Assembly (NCBI GenBank): GCA_026129485.1 | Contig: JAHCHY010000005.1 | Location: forward strand, 124,001 to 188,000 | Source: Cyclobacteriaceae bacterium | GTDB taxonomy: Bacteria > Bacteroidota > Bacteroidia > Cytophagales > Cyclobacteriaceae | Length of the DNA: 64,000 nt | Direction: 5' to 3' | Part shown: piece after piece, positions 44,890 through 54,782 of the stretch | How the letters are laid out: each line of letters begins with the position of its first letter | How positions within the stretch are numbered: the first letter of the stretch is position 1 | Notes under the pieces: generated by a model | Told to the model about the DNA's origin: nothing | Seen by the model: the letters and a program-made list of their open reading frames with translations, nothing else | The model's database searches: none | Program-made: the position numbers and the translations under genes

Positions 44890-46920
44890 TTACAGCTTTA
44901 GGATTTTAAACTCAACTCTTCTGTTCTTGCGATTTCCTTCGCGGGTATGTGTGGTGTCGATCGGTTTGCTTTCTCCAAAGAATACTGTTGTAATGCGCGA
45001 AGCATCAACACCTTGCTTTACTAAGTAATTGCTTACAGCTTTGGCCCTGCGTTCGGAAAGCCCGAGGTTGTATTCTTCTGTTCCGACCGGGTCAGTATGC
45101 CCGGCAATCTCAACCTGCATGGCGCTTTTCTCTTTCATCAACGATACGATACGATTGAGCTCCGGGAACGACTCTGCTTTCAGTTCAGATTTATCGAAGT
45201 CGAAGAAGATGTTATTCAGCTTAATGGTTGTATTTACATCAACCACCGCTACTTCAATAGGCGCAAGCGTAATGTCTTTGTTGGTCAGCACTCCATCTTT
45301 TGTAAAGCCGCGTAAATCCAAGCTCTGGTTTTCAGAAATATGACCTTCTGCCTCTGCACGGAAACCGTATAAATGACCGCCCGGCAAATGAATTTCATAT
45401 TCTCCGGTTTTAGGATCGGAATATGTTACGCCCACTTCTTTTCCATCAGGCAGGCGCTCGTAAATAATTTTTGCACCAATAGGTTCCCCCGTTTTGGCAT
45501 CGATCAGCTTACCTTTTACAATAACAATAGGTTCGGGAGTCATGAACATCGGCATCTTAACCCGGAAAATGTCCGAGTTATCAACGGTAACACCGCGCGA
45601 GTAGTAAGCATATTCGCTGGTGGAGGGAATGTTAAAGAACAAATCATCCAGCTTGGTATTAATATCCGGCCCTAAGTTTTCGGGAGCCGACCAGTTTGTC
45701 CAGGTGTCATCCAAACGTTTTGACATAAACACATCGCTGCCACCATAACCGCTAAATCCATTGGAAGAGAAGTAAAGCGTTTTATCATCCGAAGCGAGGA
45801 AGGGAGCGGATTCTTCACCGACTGTATTGATGGACTTACCGAGGTTGAGAGGCTCGGTCCATTTGCCGTCTTCTTTTTCAAAGCTTACGTATAGGTCGCG
45901 GCCACCTTCGGTGTCTTCACGCTCTACTGACATCAACAAGGCTTTACGGGTGTTGGTCAGGAAGTAGTTTGCTTTTTCGTTGTAGTTATAGTCGTTTTCA
46001 ATTTCAAGCGCCTTCGGCTCGCTCCAGGTTCCGCCCACATTGGTGCTGATGGATACACCGGCTACCATCTTGCCTTTTTCCAGATACTTGTTTCCAAGCA
46101 GGAGAACTACCGACTTACCATCGGGCGTGGCAGCTACCGTATTTACAAAATTGGGTTGCTTGTTGTTGAATTGCGGCCCCATGTTTTTGGCAAGGGACCA
46201 TTTGCCATCCGGTCCAAGCTCCGAATACCAGATATCTTCTTTGTCGCTGGTGCCGCCTGCATTTTCGGGGTGATTTTTACGGCTGAAATAAAGTGTTTTT
46301 CCATCCGGTGAAAGCAGGGGGTTGTACTCGCTGTAATCACTGTTTACATTCGTATCCAATCGCTCTACTACCAATCCTTTGCTTAACAATTCAGGTAAAT
46401 TGATGTCGGCAATAATCGGAATGTGTGAATCAGAAATGGCAACGGCATCAATTGAAAAGTAATCGGGCAATGCGCTGCCGTCAAGCTCCAGCTTAACAGC
46501 GGCTACCTTGTAGCTGGTTTTTTCCACAAACACGTTAAGCATTCGGCCTTGCAGGGGCACAGCCATCGGGTTAAATGTGTTAACCTGGTATTCGCGGCCG
46601 GCTTCGTCATAGACATATACTTTATATAAGGCTCCCGGATTATAGGATTCCGCAATTGCGATCTGTTGTATCTGCATGGGCTTATCATAACCCAGCTTAA
46701 TAAACTCGGTGCGTTTTGGTTTGTCGGGAGTCCATGCTCCCGGATTTTGACCGCCTGCTGGTAACACGTTGGGCTTGCCCAAAGCTTGCTGGGCTGAGTA
46801 TTGAACCGGTGTTAGTTCGGAAGATACGTCCAAAACCCGGGAAGCCCATTGAACGGACTGTGCCGGGGCAGACAAAGAGAACACAACAAGGCCTGAAAAG
46901 AACAAAAATCGTTTGATCAT
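44890..46920 (-). CDS. OmpA-family protein with PD40 repeats
   Basis: A 676-aa outer-membrane protein. After the signal peptide (SGLVVFSLSAPAQS) comes a domain around residues 30-170, then PD40/TolB-like propeller repeats (NPLLSPDGKTLYFSRKN, PFLASDDKTLYFSSNG). A carboxypeptidase-regulatory-like domain (VIVKGKLIDAKTGEPIGAKI) and a C-terminal OmpA domain (IFFDFDKSELKAES, IAGHTDPVGTEEYNLGLSER, NRRVEFKIL) follow. This arrangement resembles Bacteroidota OmpA-PD40 proteins, some of which (PorE type) serve type IX secretion; that role here is only a possibility. Confidence 0.9.
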   Translation of the reverse strand: MIKRFLFFSGLVVFSLSAPAQSVQWASRVLDVSSELTPVQYSAQQALGKPNVLPAGGQNPGAWTPDKPKRTEFIKLGYDKPMQIQQIAIAESYNPGALYKVYVYDEAGREYQVNTFNPMAVPLQGRMLNVFVEKTSYKVAAVKLELDGSALPDYFSIDAVAISDSHIPIIADINLPELLSKGLVVERLDTNVNSDYSEYNPLLSPDGKTLYFSRKNHPENAGGTSDKEDIWYSELGPDGKWSLAKNMGPQFNNKQPNFVNTVAATPDGKSVVLLLGNKYLEKGKMVAGVSISTNVGGTWSEPKALEIENDYNYNEKANYFLTNTRKALLMSVEREDTEGGRDLYVSFEKEDGKWTEPLNLGKSINTVGEESAPFLASDDKTLYFSSNGFSGYGGSDVFMSKRLDDTWTNWSAPENLGPDINTKLDDLFFNIPSTSEYAYYSRGVTVDNSDIFRVKMPMFMTPEPIVIVKGKLIDAKTGEPIGAKIIYERLPDGKEVGVTYSDPKTGEYEIHLPGGHLYGFRAEAEGHISENQSLDLRGFTKDGVLTNKDITLAPIEVAVVDVNTTIKLNNIFFDFDKSELKAESFPELNRIVSLMKEKSAMQVEIAGHTDPVGTEEYNLGLSERRAKAVSNYLVKQGVDASRITTVFFGESKPIDTTHTREGNRKNRRVEFKILKL

Positions 46921-47042
46921 AGGTTTCCCGAAAGGGTATTAGAATCGAAGTATAAACATAGCTAAAAATTAAAAAAGCATAAAATAATTACATGATTCCA
47001 ACACCGTGCGGAAAGGGGCATAACCGTACAAGGGTGTGAAAA

Positions 47043-49331
47043 CTAATCCATTGAAGATTTGTTGAATAGCAGAAACCCTACATGCAGCAAAATACCCAAT
47101 TCGTTTTGAGCATCATCATAGTAGTTTACACTTAAGCTGATGGGTCCCACGGAAGAATGCAGCACCCATCCTGCGGTAGCGGTAAAGTAGATTTTAGTAA
47201 TGTCGCTGGTTAAAGTTACCTCCTGGTTTTGCCCGGCCAAGAGCGCCTGGAAGGGCTTAAACAAGTACCCTTCCAACCGGAAATCAAGACTTTTGCGCAG
47301 GGTAAAAACATTTCGCCAGCCCCCGGCTACATAATTATAAGCCCGGAAGTTTTCAAGCAGAAGTGTTCTGCTATCCTGTAAAGGATTAAACCCGGGGGCA
47401 TTAATGATGGATCCCTGGTAGTTGCTGAAAACCGGTTGGTTGGAGAGCACACCATCCAGCAAATAACCAGAGCTGTAAAAGCCTTTTCTGAAATATTGTT
47501 CCAGGGTAATGCGTGCGCGTAACCAGTTGCGAGATTGTGATTTTATATCGTCAATTACGGACGTATTGCCGGGAACCAGCTTCTCATTCATATTAAACCA
47601 GTTGAGCGACAACATAAAGTTTCGCCCGTTCGAGGCATACTGCTTGCGGTTAAGCGTATTGGAAGAAACGCTGATTTCGGAACGTAAGCCATCCAGCCGC
47701 AGCACGTCTAATGTATCGGTTGAAACCAGCACCGGGGAGTTGATGTATTGATCGCGGTTGTTGATATAAGCCCCACCAATTTTCAGCTTGTAGTTTTTTC
47801 CGAATGGAATGGCAAAGTCAACTCCCATCTTCCGGTCTATGCGCGAAAGTGCGGTTGGGTTTGTATCGGGCCTGAACAGATCGCGTCCCTGCAGGAAGTC
47901 CCAGTCATTTACGGTTGCATAAGGCTCCAGGTAATAAACACCCCGGTTGGGAATATCGATACGGGCTTTCGCCTGTACAGACTTATAAAAATTCCCGAGG
48001 TAAAAATTCAGGTTAGCGTGTGTGAGCGATCGGTTAAAATGATAATAATTCAACCCCAGGTAAATATGACTGATACCACGGGTGGCAATGGCACCGCCAA
48101 AATCCACAGGGAAATTATTCTGTGGTCGTTTGGAGAGCGTGAAGTTAAAATTATTCTCGGCCTCGTTGAATGTAAATCCGGGATACAGATTTTTGAAATA
48201 GTACTCAGACACAAGGGTGTAAAAGCCGGATTTTATTTCGTTAAACGTAAGCGGTCTTTTGCCGCTTTTGAAGAACCGGTTGATGTATTTCTGCTGGCTT
48301 GGATTAAAGCCATCAAACTCGATGTGGTCTATTAAGAATGGGGCGCTCCTGTTATTAAACTTATTGCGGGCCTCTGCAACAGCATCGCAGGAAACACGCG
48401 CGGCTATCTTGCTTTTGATTTCTTCCATTTGTCGTAAGGTCTGCGAATAGCCACTGTCGATAAGCGCGCGCGCTTTGGCAAAATCAAAAGAAGTGTAACC
48501 CTTCAAATCAGGTTGAATGTAAACGCCAGACTCGGGAATATCCGATGGGTTGGATTTGTCAAGAAGCATATAAAGAAGCGAACGCGCAATCAGCTTGTCA
48601 TCTTCACCATAGGGATACTCATTATAGATTTTGGACGAAACATTGCTGCCGATGATCACATCGGGCTTAAATGTTTGTTGCATTACACCCACAGGAAAAT
48701 TCTCGTAAAGTCCGCCATCGAAAAGATACCGGCCATCAATGCGGATGGGATTATAAAAAAACGGCACCGTTTGGGTGGCACGAATGGCATCGCTTAATGC
48801 ACCCTTACCAAGGGAAACAGCGGTTTGCGTAAAAATATCGGATGCAATTACACGAAGGGGAACAAATAAGCTGTCGAAATTATTGTGTGCAATAGCCGAT
48901 GGCTGCGCCAGCTTTTCCGCAAGTGCAAAATTAAGGGACAGGTCGCTTGCCAGGCTGCTGTTGAACAGGATTGAGAATGTAGAGTCAAGTGAAAGATTAA
49001 GCCGGAGAAAGCTTGCATCATCATCATCGCGGGTAAAGTAATAGTTATGCCCGTCTTCCAGCTGGCCGTTTACCCATTGCAAAAATTCTTTTGACAGGAT
49101 GATCTCTTCAATTTGCGCGGGACTCATGCCTGCGGCATAACAGCCCCCCACAATGCCCCCCATAGATGTCCCGGTTATATAATCTATCGGGATCTCATTT
49201 TCCTCCAGCGCCTTTAAAACACCCACGTGTGCAATGCCCTTTGCAGCGCCTCCGCTTAAAACCAGACCGACTTTTTGCGCGTGGCTGCTAATAGCCAGGC
49301 ATACCAATCCGAAGAAAACCCACAACCTCAT
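47043..49331 (-). CDS. Patatin-like phospholipase with C-terminal outer-membrane barrel
   Basis: A 762-aa two-part protein. A signal peptide ends in SSHAQ. The patatin domain has the oxyanion GGAAKG, nucleophile Ser56 in GTSMGG and catalytic Asp205 in DGGLYENFP. A POTRA-like segment near residues 330-390 and a BamA-like 16-strand barrel domain follow. This resembles PlpD-type autotransporters (type Vd), in which the phospholipase is carried through the barrel. The enzyme is likely active at the cell surface or released. Confidence 0.9.
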   Translation of the reverse strand: MRLWVFFGLVCLAISSHAQKVGLVLSGGAAKGIAHVGVLKALEENEIPIDYITGTSMGGIVGGCYAAGMSPAQIEEIILSKEFLQWVNGQLEDGHNYYFTRDDDDASFLRLNLSLDSTFSILFNSSLASDLSLNFALAEKLAQPSAIAHNNFDSLFVPLRVIASDIFTQTAVSLGKGALSDAIRATQTVPFFYNPIRIDGRYLFDGGLYENFPVGVMQQTFKPDVIIGSNVSSKIYNEYPYGEDDKLIARSLLYMLLDKSNPSDIPESGVYIQPDLKGYTSFDFAKARALIDSGYSQTLRQMEEIKSKIAARVSCDAVAEARNKFNNRSAPFLIDHIEFDGFNPSQQKYINRFFKSGKRPLTFNEIKSGFYTLVSEYYFKNLYPGFTFNEAENNFNFTLSKRPQNNFPVDFGGAIATRGISHIYLGLNYYHFNRSLTHANLNFYLGNFYKSVQAKARIDIPNRGVYYLEPYATVNDWDFLQGRDLFRPDTNPTALSRIDRKMGVDFAIPFGKNYKLKIGGAYINNRDQYINSPVLVSTDTLDVLRLDGLRSEISVSSNTLNRKQYASNGRNFMLSLNWFNMNEKLVPGNTSVIDDIKSQSRNWLRARITLEQYFRKGFYSSGYLLDGVLSNQPVFSNYQGSIINAPGFNPLQDSRTLLLENFRAYNYVAGGWRNVFTLRKSLDFRLEGYLFKPFQALLAGQNQEVTLTSDITKIYFTATAGWVLHSSVGPISLSVNYYDDAQNELGILLHVGFLLFNKSSMD

Positions 49332-49404
49332 ACCAAATGGAATTGATGGTAAGTTACTTCAGAAACAAAAAAGTAACAGGAAAATTGTGCTAATAATCGT
49401 ACGG

Positions 49405-50703
49405 TTAGCGCATGGCAACTTCCGGCTGTATTTCTTTTGCCGGAAAGGGTATTAGCTGCAACCGTTGGATAAGATCGGTTTTAACTTTTTCGAAAGCCGG
49501 AAAATGATCGGCCTTAACCGGTAATGAAGGAGGTAATTCCACCCTGAGCGCATCCACCTGTACCCCGTTTTTCCAGAAACGATAACAAAGATGGGAGCCT
49601 GTGGCCAAACCGGTACTGCCTACATAGCCGATGGTTTGCCCCTGGCGTACGCGTGTGCCGGGTGTAATACCGCTCGCAATTTTAGACATGTGCAGGTAGC
49701 CGGTTGTATAGGTGCCGTTATGACGGATCTTTACATAGTTACCGTTATTGGTTTTATACTGGGCTTCTTCCACAATGCCATCACCCACCGAACGGATAGG
49801 CGTACCGGTTGGCGCTGCGAAATCAGTACCGAGATGCGGCCTGAAAACCTTTACTACCGGGTGAAAACGATTCGTGGAATACCGCGAGCTGATGCGCGTG
49901 AACTCGATCGGGTATTTTAATAAAGCCTTTCGCAGGCTGTTGCCTTCATCATCAAAATAATCAGGACCATCTCCCTGGTCAAACGGAAAAGCATAATAAC
50001 CATTCGCGGAGTGCTCGAAATAAACACCCAGTATGCGCCCGATGCCCACCGGCTTTTCTTCCACCAGGTTTTCTTCATAGATCAGCTTAAACTGATCGCC
50101 TTTCTGCAAACGTTGAAAATCAACCTGCCAGGCGAAGATATCCACAAACTTGTTGGTGAGATCGTGTGAAATGTTCAGGGCCTCGATCGTATGCGAAAGC
50201 GTGGATTCAATGCGGCCCGAAATGCTGCGCTGCACGGTATCTACCATGCGCTGGCAGGATTCCACCAGCAGCGAATCTTTTAAATGGAACACCACATAAT
50301 CAACCGCGTTGGGCTCATAAACCAACGCCTTTACTGTTTTTAGCGAATCGTGCTCAACCAGCAAAGTATATTTTTTGTGTGCCGATATTTTTCTGAAATC
50401 GTAAACGGAGCGGGGCAACAGGTTGAGCTGCTGTTTTACAACCGGAGATATGTAATAGCCATTCAGCAGGTCGCTGAAACGTTGATTGCGTTTTACCTCA
50501 TCTTCTACTACATGTAAATTGTTTACAACCATACCGTGCATAAGAACAGGAAGTATGATTTCGCGCTCAACATGCTGAACAGAATCGGCCTCGGCAGCAT
50601 AGTCGCCATCCTGCGAGAGCCAGGAAGTACGGCTGTCAATCAGAAGATAGATTCCGGCTATTGCAGCTACCGCAACTGCGCCAATGGAAAAACGCTTAAA
50701 CAT
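49405..50703 (-). CDS. M23-family (LytM) peptidoglycan endopeptidase
   Basis: A 432-aa protein with an N-terminal membrane anchor (GAVAVAAIAGIYLLID) and a middle domain of unknown fold. A C-terminal LytM peptidase domain follows, in which HLGTDFAAPTGTPI supplies a His and Asp, and GYLHMSK supplies a further His. It cleaves or remodels peptidoglycan cross-links. The frame runs up to 50796, but ATG 50703 places the membrane anchor near the start; ATG 50724 is an alternative. Confidence 0.9.
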   Translation of the reverse strand: MFKRFSIGAVAVAAIAGIYLLIDSRTSWLSQDGDYAAEADSVQHVEREIILPVLMHGMVVNNLHVVEDEVKRNQRFSDLLNGYYISPVVKQQLNLLPRSVYDFRKISAHKKYTLLVEHDSLKTVKALVYEPNAVDYVVFHLKDSLLVESCQRMVDTVQRSISGRIESTLSHTIEALNISHDLTNKFVDIFAWQVDFQRLQKGDQFKLIYEENLVEEKPVGIGRILGVYFEHSANGYYAFPFDQGDGPDYFDDEGNSLRKALLKYPIEFTRISSRYSTNRFHPVVKVFRPHLGTDFAAPTGTPIRSVGDGIVEEAQYKTNNGNYVKIRHNGTYTTGYLHMSKIASGITPGTRVRQGQTIGYVGSTGLATGSHLCYRFWKNGVQVDALRVELPPSLPVKADHFPAFEKVKTDLIQRLQLIPFPAKEIQPEVAMR

Positions 50704-50850
50704 GGTGTTGTGGAGTAAACTCATCGCTAAAAAATCAGGACCGAAGCCGCAAGTTAAGTTTAAAAAATCTGGCTCTAAAACCAGTAAAGCGGTCAAAGAT
50801 AACGAGAGAAAGGGATGAGCGCAAGCCTCCTGGGGAATGAAGAACCCAAT

Positions 50851-51840
50851 CTAATAATTGAGCTGCTGGCGCATCAGGTATAAATGGTTGATAAGGGCCT
50901 GCTTCCAATCGGTATCGGCATCCCACTTGTTGCCCAGGAACAGGTTGCCATAGTCCAGCTGCTTGATGTAAAACTTATAAATAGTGGTGTTAACCGGAAT
51001 GGTTTTGAGCTGGGCTTCGCCATTTACAATCGCAGCCGATGCCAGCGCGGTTCCGGTTTTGGACTCATCGTATTCCAGCAATTCGCGCGCGATTGCCCCG
51101 GAGGTATGCACAAAGCGAATAATGGTTTTGAATCCTTTTATCTCAAGATCCGTTTCAGCCATATCCGCATTTACAATCTCATACTTCAACGGGAAATGTT
51201 CTTTCAGAACCTGGTCGAGTTGGGCATCGTCTTTTTCGTTGCCCATGGAGGGCACAGCCACTTTAAACGATTTAACCAGCGAAGTATACATTTCGCTTCG
51301 CCTTCCATCGTAATACTTAAACGTGTTATTCATTTCCGGGAGATCGTTGATCAGCAGGTTCTGCTTTTTCTGATTGCTGATGGCGAACCGGTAAACCGTA
51401 AGCAACAGCTCTTTTAACACGGCATTGCTTTGCTGCCACCCGGCCGAACCGGCATCAAGCAAACCGGCCTTGCCATTAAAGCGAAAAAAGGTAAGCGTGT
51501 AGGCAGTTGTGGTCTTGTTAAGCAGGATAATGAAAGCAATGTTTCGTGCGCTGAGGTGATTGGCGAATGCACGCTGCGGATCGGCCCCGGCCAGCACACG
51601 GTTGCTTGCAAAATAGGAAACGGCATCGATGCCCGTTTGCTGAAACGCTTTCTGAATTTCTTCAAATTCTTTCTTGCCAGGAGTGCCTTCGTACAGCACC
51701 ACCGAACGCTGGGCCAGCAATCCATCAGGCACCTGGTTGGTAAGCGAAAGACTTTTTATAATACTTTCAGAAGTATGCGCCAGTTGGGCCAACGAGCTTA
51801 GCGGCAGGCAAACAAGCAAAAACAGAAACCGTAAATTCAT
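50851..51840 (-). CDS. Secreted protein of unknown function
   Basis: A 329-aa protein with a signal peptide (LRFLFLLVCLPLSSLAQ) and a mixed alpha/beta body with no motif I know. It contains a conserved-looking KQNLLINDLPEMNNTFKYYD and a C-terminal FLGNKWDADTDWK. It lies directly behind the MITE-like element, whose left end is only about 20 bases upstream of the start codon at 51840. The insertion may therefore alter its expression. Confidence 0.75.
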   Translation of the reverse strand: MNLRFLFLLVCLPLSSLAQLAHTSESIIKSLSLTNQVPDGLLAQRSVVLYEGTPGKKEFEEIQKAFQQTGIDAVSYFASNRVLAGADPQRAFANHLSARNIAFIILLNKTTTAYTLTFFRFNGKAGLLDAGSAGWQQSNAVLKELLLTVYRFAISNQKKQNLLINDLPEMNNTFKYYDGRRSEMYTSLVKSFKVAVPSMGNEKDDAQLDQVLKEHFPLKYEIVNADMAETDLEIKGFKTIIRFVHTSGAIARELLEYDESKTGTALASAAIVNGEAQLKTIPVNTTIYKFYIKQLDYGNLFLGNKWDADTDWKQALINHLYLMRQQLNY

Positions 51841-51860
51841 GTACACGACTAACGACAGAA

Positions 51861-52002
51861 AGTTATAAACCGATGTTACGCAAAACTAATAATAAGGTGT
51901 CAGGTTGAGCTTGTCGAAACCGATTTTCTGTACGGGAATAGTCTTCGACAGGCTCAGACTGACATCATACCCAAATGGTTTTGCGTAACATCAGTTATAA
52001 AC
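51861..52002. mobile_element. MITE-like element with target duplication
   Basis: A core of about 121 bases at 51872-51992 is bounded by 15-base perfect terminal inverted repeats, GATGTTACGCAAAAC at 51872-51886 and its complement at 51978-51992. The flanking 10-mer AGTTATAAAC occurs at 51861-51870 and again at 51993-52002, consistent with a target duplication (one extra C on the left). Inside are two arms, 51897-51918 and 51944-51965, that pair at 18 of 22 positions. It carries no ORF. It lies downstream of the Rieske gene and upstream of the 50851-51840 gene. Confidence 0.75.
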
Positions 52003-52016
52003 TATTGCGAAACATT

Positions 52017-52337
52017 TTACATGCCGATGTAAACGCCATCGGCTTCAATTTTAACAGGAAAGGTTTCCAGATCGGCCGAGCGTTGCCGGTACTCGCGCCC
52101 CGTACGCAGATCAAACTGGTAACCGTGCCAGGGGCAAACAATTTCGTTGCTGAAATTTACCCTGCCCTTGCTCAGCGATTCCCCGTTATGGGTGCATCTG
52201 TTGCTTACCGCGAAAAACTGATCGCCACGCATAACGAGGCAAATGCGTATGCTACCGGCCACAACTAATTGTGGTTTGTTTTCGGTTAACCGGCTTTGCG
52301 CTTCCTGCAAGGAATTGAAAATTTTTACCCAATTCAT
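52017..52337 (-). CDS. Rieske [2Fe-2S] protein
   Basis: A 106-aa small Rieske ferredoxin. It carries CTHNG (Cys48, His50) and CPWHGYQFDLRTG (Cys68, His71), the two ligand pairs of the cluster. The protein is soluble and resembles NirD or ferredoxin subunits of oxygenase systems. No oxygenase or reductase gene is adjacent, so its partner is unknown. Confidence 0.9.
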   Translation of the reverse strand: MNWVKIFNSLQEAQSRLTENKPQLVVAGSIRICLVMRGDQFFAVSNRCTHNGESLSKGRVNFSNEIVCPWHGYQFDLRTGREYRQRSADLETFPVKIEADGVYIGM

Positions 52338-52392
52338 GTGCTTGCAACTGTTTATAACAAGAGCATTAACAAAAGATAACCAGTTGGCAGGA

Positions 52393-52439
52393 GCAGTAAA
52401 GCAACAAGCAATAGCTGCCTGCTGCCCCTTGCTTACTGC
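52393..52439 (-). terminator. Possible terminator of the M1 peptidase gene
   Basis: An imperfect hairpin: GCAGTAA-A-GCAA at 52393-52404 pairs with TTGCTTACTGC at 52429-52439, just after the M1 stop. On the - strand it is followed by T-rich sequence, but with no clean T-run. Confidence 0.35.
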
Positions 52440-52442
52440 CGG

Positions 52443-54416
52443 TTACTCCCTCGGCCACACGTTGTCTTTCACGTCATTATCCGGAAAGCGACCGTAAGGA
52501 TCGAGCGTAATTTTTTTGATTTTGCGTTCGCCAAAGTTCATCGTGGCATCAAACGTGCGCCTGCCATCAAACCAGACCGATACGGGCCACGTAACAATGG
52601 CCGTGTTGGCATCGATCATCTTTGCGTTCTCTACTTTCTTAATGGCACGGCCTTCGGCTTCAAACTCAACTTTCAGCACAACAGGCGATGGCATTTCTCC
52701 GGCCTGGTGCACCGTAACGGTTGTTTTGCCTTTAGCGGTTTTAACAGCTTTAACAGAACCATTAACCGATTCAGTTGTCCACAGCCAGTAATACCAGAAC
52801 CATTCCAGGTCCTGGCCGAGTGCGTTGTTCATAAAGAAAATATAATCCCAGGGCGATGGATGCTTGTAGCTCCAGGCTTTGGTGTAATCTTTCATCGCGG
52901 TGATCAACGCTTCATCACCCACAATGCCTCCCAACATGGATAACATAAGCGGAGTTTTTAAATAAGTCTGGTAACCATACCCGGTGCCTGCATCATTTGC
53001 GCTCCACATCATCGGAGCCTCGCTTTCTTCTCCGCTCATGCGGCCATAGCTCTGCCCGAGACCATCGAGGTTATACGGCTTACCTTTATCATCGGCATCC
53101 GACAGGATGTTCATGTATTGATTAAAGCCTTCGTCCATCCAGGCATAACGGGTTTCGTTTGTGCCTACCATCATGGGCCACCATTGGTGAGCCGCTTCGT
53201 GATCGGCCGCACCCTGGTTGGAGTTAATTACCATCGGGTACTCCATACCTGCGCTGGGGCCGTCCTGTAACGTAAGCTGGGGAAACGGATAAGGCGCCCA
53301 CAGGTTTGAATAGAACTCTAATGCATGACGGGTAATTTTTCCCGCACGTTCAAAATATTTTTCCCGCTCCGGAAGATATACCATGTATATCGGCACAGGC
53401 CCCTTGCCGGGAATGGTAGCGCGCGTTCCTTTCCAGGTAAAGTTTTCGGCAGTAGCCCAGGCAAAGTCATTTACCTTATCGGCTACAAAATGCCAGGTTA
53501 ATTTTTCTCCGGGAGCAGTACGGGCTTCGTTCTCGCCTACAATGGTGATTTCATCGTCTGACTTGAGAATAGTTGCCAACCGCTGGCGTGCAACTTCCGT
53601 CAATACTTCATTGGGGTTTTGCAGCACACCTGTTCCGGTTACGATCCAGCCGCCCGGTACAGTAAGCCGTACATCAAACTTGCCGAAGTTGTTATAAAAC
53701 TCAGCTGGCCCGAGGTACGGGCTAACTTCCCATCCGCGCAGGTCATCGTACTTGGCTAAGCGCGGAAACCACTGCGTGGGTTGGAACAATTTGCTGTCGA
53801 AGCGTTGCGTCATGCGGTGGCCGCGACCGTTAGGCCCACCGGGCAGCTTGGTATGCCAGGCAATTTCAAGCTCGGTTGTTGTTCCGGCCTTTATCGGCTC
53901 ATCCAGGATAAGCGTGGCTACCGTTCTGTTAAGATTTATAACGGCCAGCTTGGGCGCTTCATTTCGTGCCGCAGGCGTTGCTTTAAGATCAACTTCCTTA
54001 CCGGCTATTTTTATGCCGGTAACGATCATGCCGTCTGTGGTTTCGGCAGGCGTGGAGGAACCGCGCGGCACATCGGCCCGGAAGATGTTATGATCGAGGC
54101 GAAGCGCAAGGGTTTTAAGCTCGTCTTTGCTGTTGTTGTGAATGATAATTTTTTCGGTGCCGGTAATGATTTGTGTAGCCGGATCAAGACTGGCGTTGAT
54201 GTAGAAGTCCGTTTCCAACTGCCAGTAATTGGGGCCGGGCCTGCCGGTAAAATCACGCGTGCCTTCCTGAAAGGCTTTGCGGATGGAGTTGGTCATAGGC
54301 ACATCCCTGCGGATGGCGCGTGTGGAAGTTTCGATTGATTTGCGAAGGGGTGGGGTTTGCTGCGCGGATGCAACAAAAGCACACAACAACAAAAGAAAGA
54401 GTAAACGATTTTTCAT
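52443..54416 (-). CDS. M1-family zinc metallopeptidase
   Basis: A 657-aa protein. After a signal peptide (LLFLLLLCAFVASAQ) the catalytic zinc motif is HEAAHQWW, with the third ligand Glu in AWMDEGFNQY. The GxMEN-like exopeptidase motif appears as SAGMEYPMVI, so aminopeptidase activity is likely. The Bacteroidota M1 proteins of this length are periplasmic or secreted. The frame opens at 54425; the ATG at 54416 gives the signal peptide. Confidence 0.92.
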   Translation of the reverse strand: MKNRLLFLLLLCAFVASAQQTPPLRKSIETSTRAIRRDVPMTNSIRKAFQEGTRDFTGRPGPNYWQLETDFYINASLDPATQIITGTEKIIIHNNSKDELKTLALRLDHNIFRADVPRGSSTPAETTDGMIVTGIKIAGKEVDLKATPAARNEAPKLAVINLNRTVATLILDEPIKAGTTTELEIAWHTKLPGGPNGRGHRMTQRFDSKLFQPTQWFPRLAKYDDLRGWEVSPYLGPAEFYNNFGKFDVRLTVPGGWIVTGTGVLQNPNEVLTEVARQRLATILKSDDEITIVGENEARTAPGEKLTWHFVADKVNDFAWATAENFTWKGTRATIPGKGPVPIYMVYLPEREKYFERAGKITRHALEFYSNLWAPYPFPQLTLQDGPSAGMEYPMVINSNQGAADHEAAHQWWPMMVGTNETRYAWMDEGFNQYMNILSDADDKGKPYNLDGLGQSYGRMSGEESEAPMMWSANDAGTGYGYQTYLKTPLMLSMLGGIVGDEALITAMKDYTKAWSYKHPSPWDYIFFMNNALGQDLEWFWYYWLWTTESVNGSVKAVKTAKGKTTVTVHQAGEMPSPVVLKVEFEAEGRAIKKVENAKMIDANTAIVTWPVSVWFDGRRTFDATMNFGERKIKKITLDPYGRFPDNDVKDNVWPRE

Positions 54417-54462
54417 GTCGGCCAAAGTTTAAAAGAAAACGACAGCCAACTTAGAAAGAAAA

Positions 54463-54726
54463 TCAGCGAAAGCCAACGGGGTTGAATCGGGCTTTAAAGT
54501 AATTCTCCACAGACTCTTGCGCATGCACATTACCTTCCATCACATCATGCTCGGATTCCTTCAGCTTTTCTACTAATTGTGTGAAGTTCTTAGGCATTCT
54601 TTGCTCATACATATCATTAACGGATTTTTTTTTCAATGCCTCTATCCGCTGGATGAGCTTTTCATCCTGTAATCGCGCCAGCCATTCAATCAGCTCCACC
54701 TTCTTTACAGCAATGTCCATAACCAT
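54463..54726 (-). CDS. Small antitoxin-like protein, unpaired
   Basis: An 87-aa charged, helical protein. The N-terminal half (VELIEWLARLQDEKLIQRIE) resembles small Bacteroidota proteins often annotated as addiction-module components. No toxin gene is next to it: the nearest neighbours are the M1 peptidase and the M20 hydrolase. A perfect TACATTTG -7 box lies upstream on its strand. Start ATG 54726 or 54720. Confidence 0.55.
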   Translation of the reverse strand: MVMDIAVKKVELIEWLARLQDEKLIQRIEALKKKSVNDMYEQRMPKNFTQLVEKLKESEHDVMEGNVHAQESVENYFKARFNPVGFR

Positions 54727-54737
54727 GTTTTGATAGC

Positions 54738-54745
54738 CAAATGTA
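54738..54745 (-). promoter_or_regulatory. -7 box for the small antitoxin-like gene
   Basis: On the - strand this reads TACATTTG, a perfect match to TAnnTTTG. Transcription would begin about 54733, just before the ATG at 54726. No TTTG is found at the expected -33 distance. Confidence 0.45.
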
Positions 54746-54782
54746 GTAAATTCCTAATCCTTTTTTGTATGCCTTAATTACA

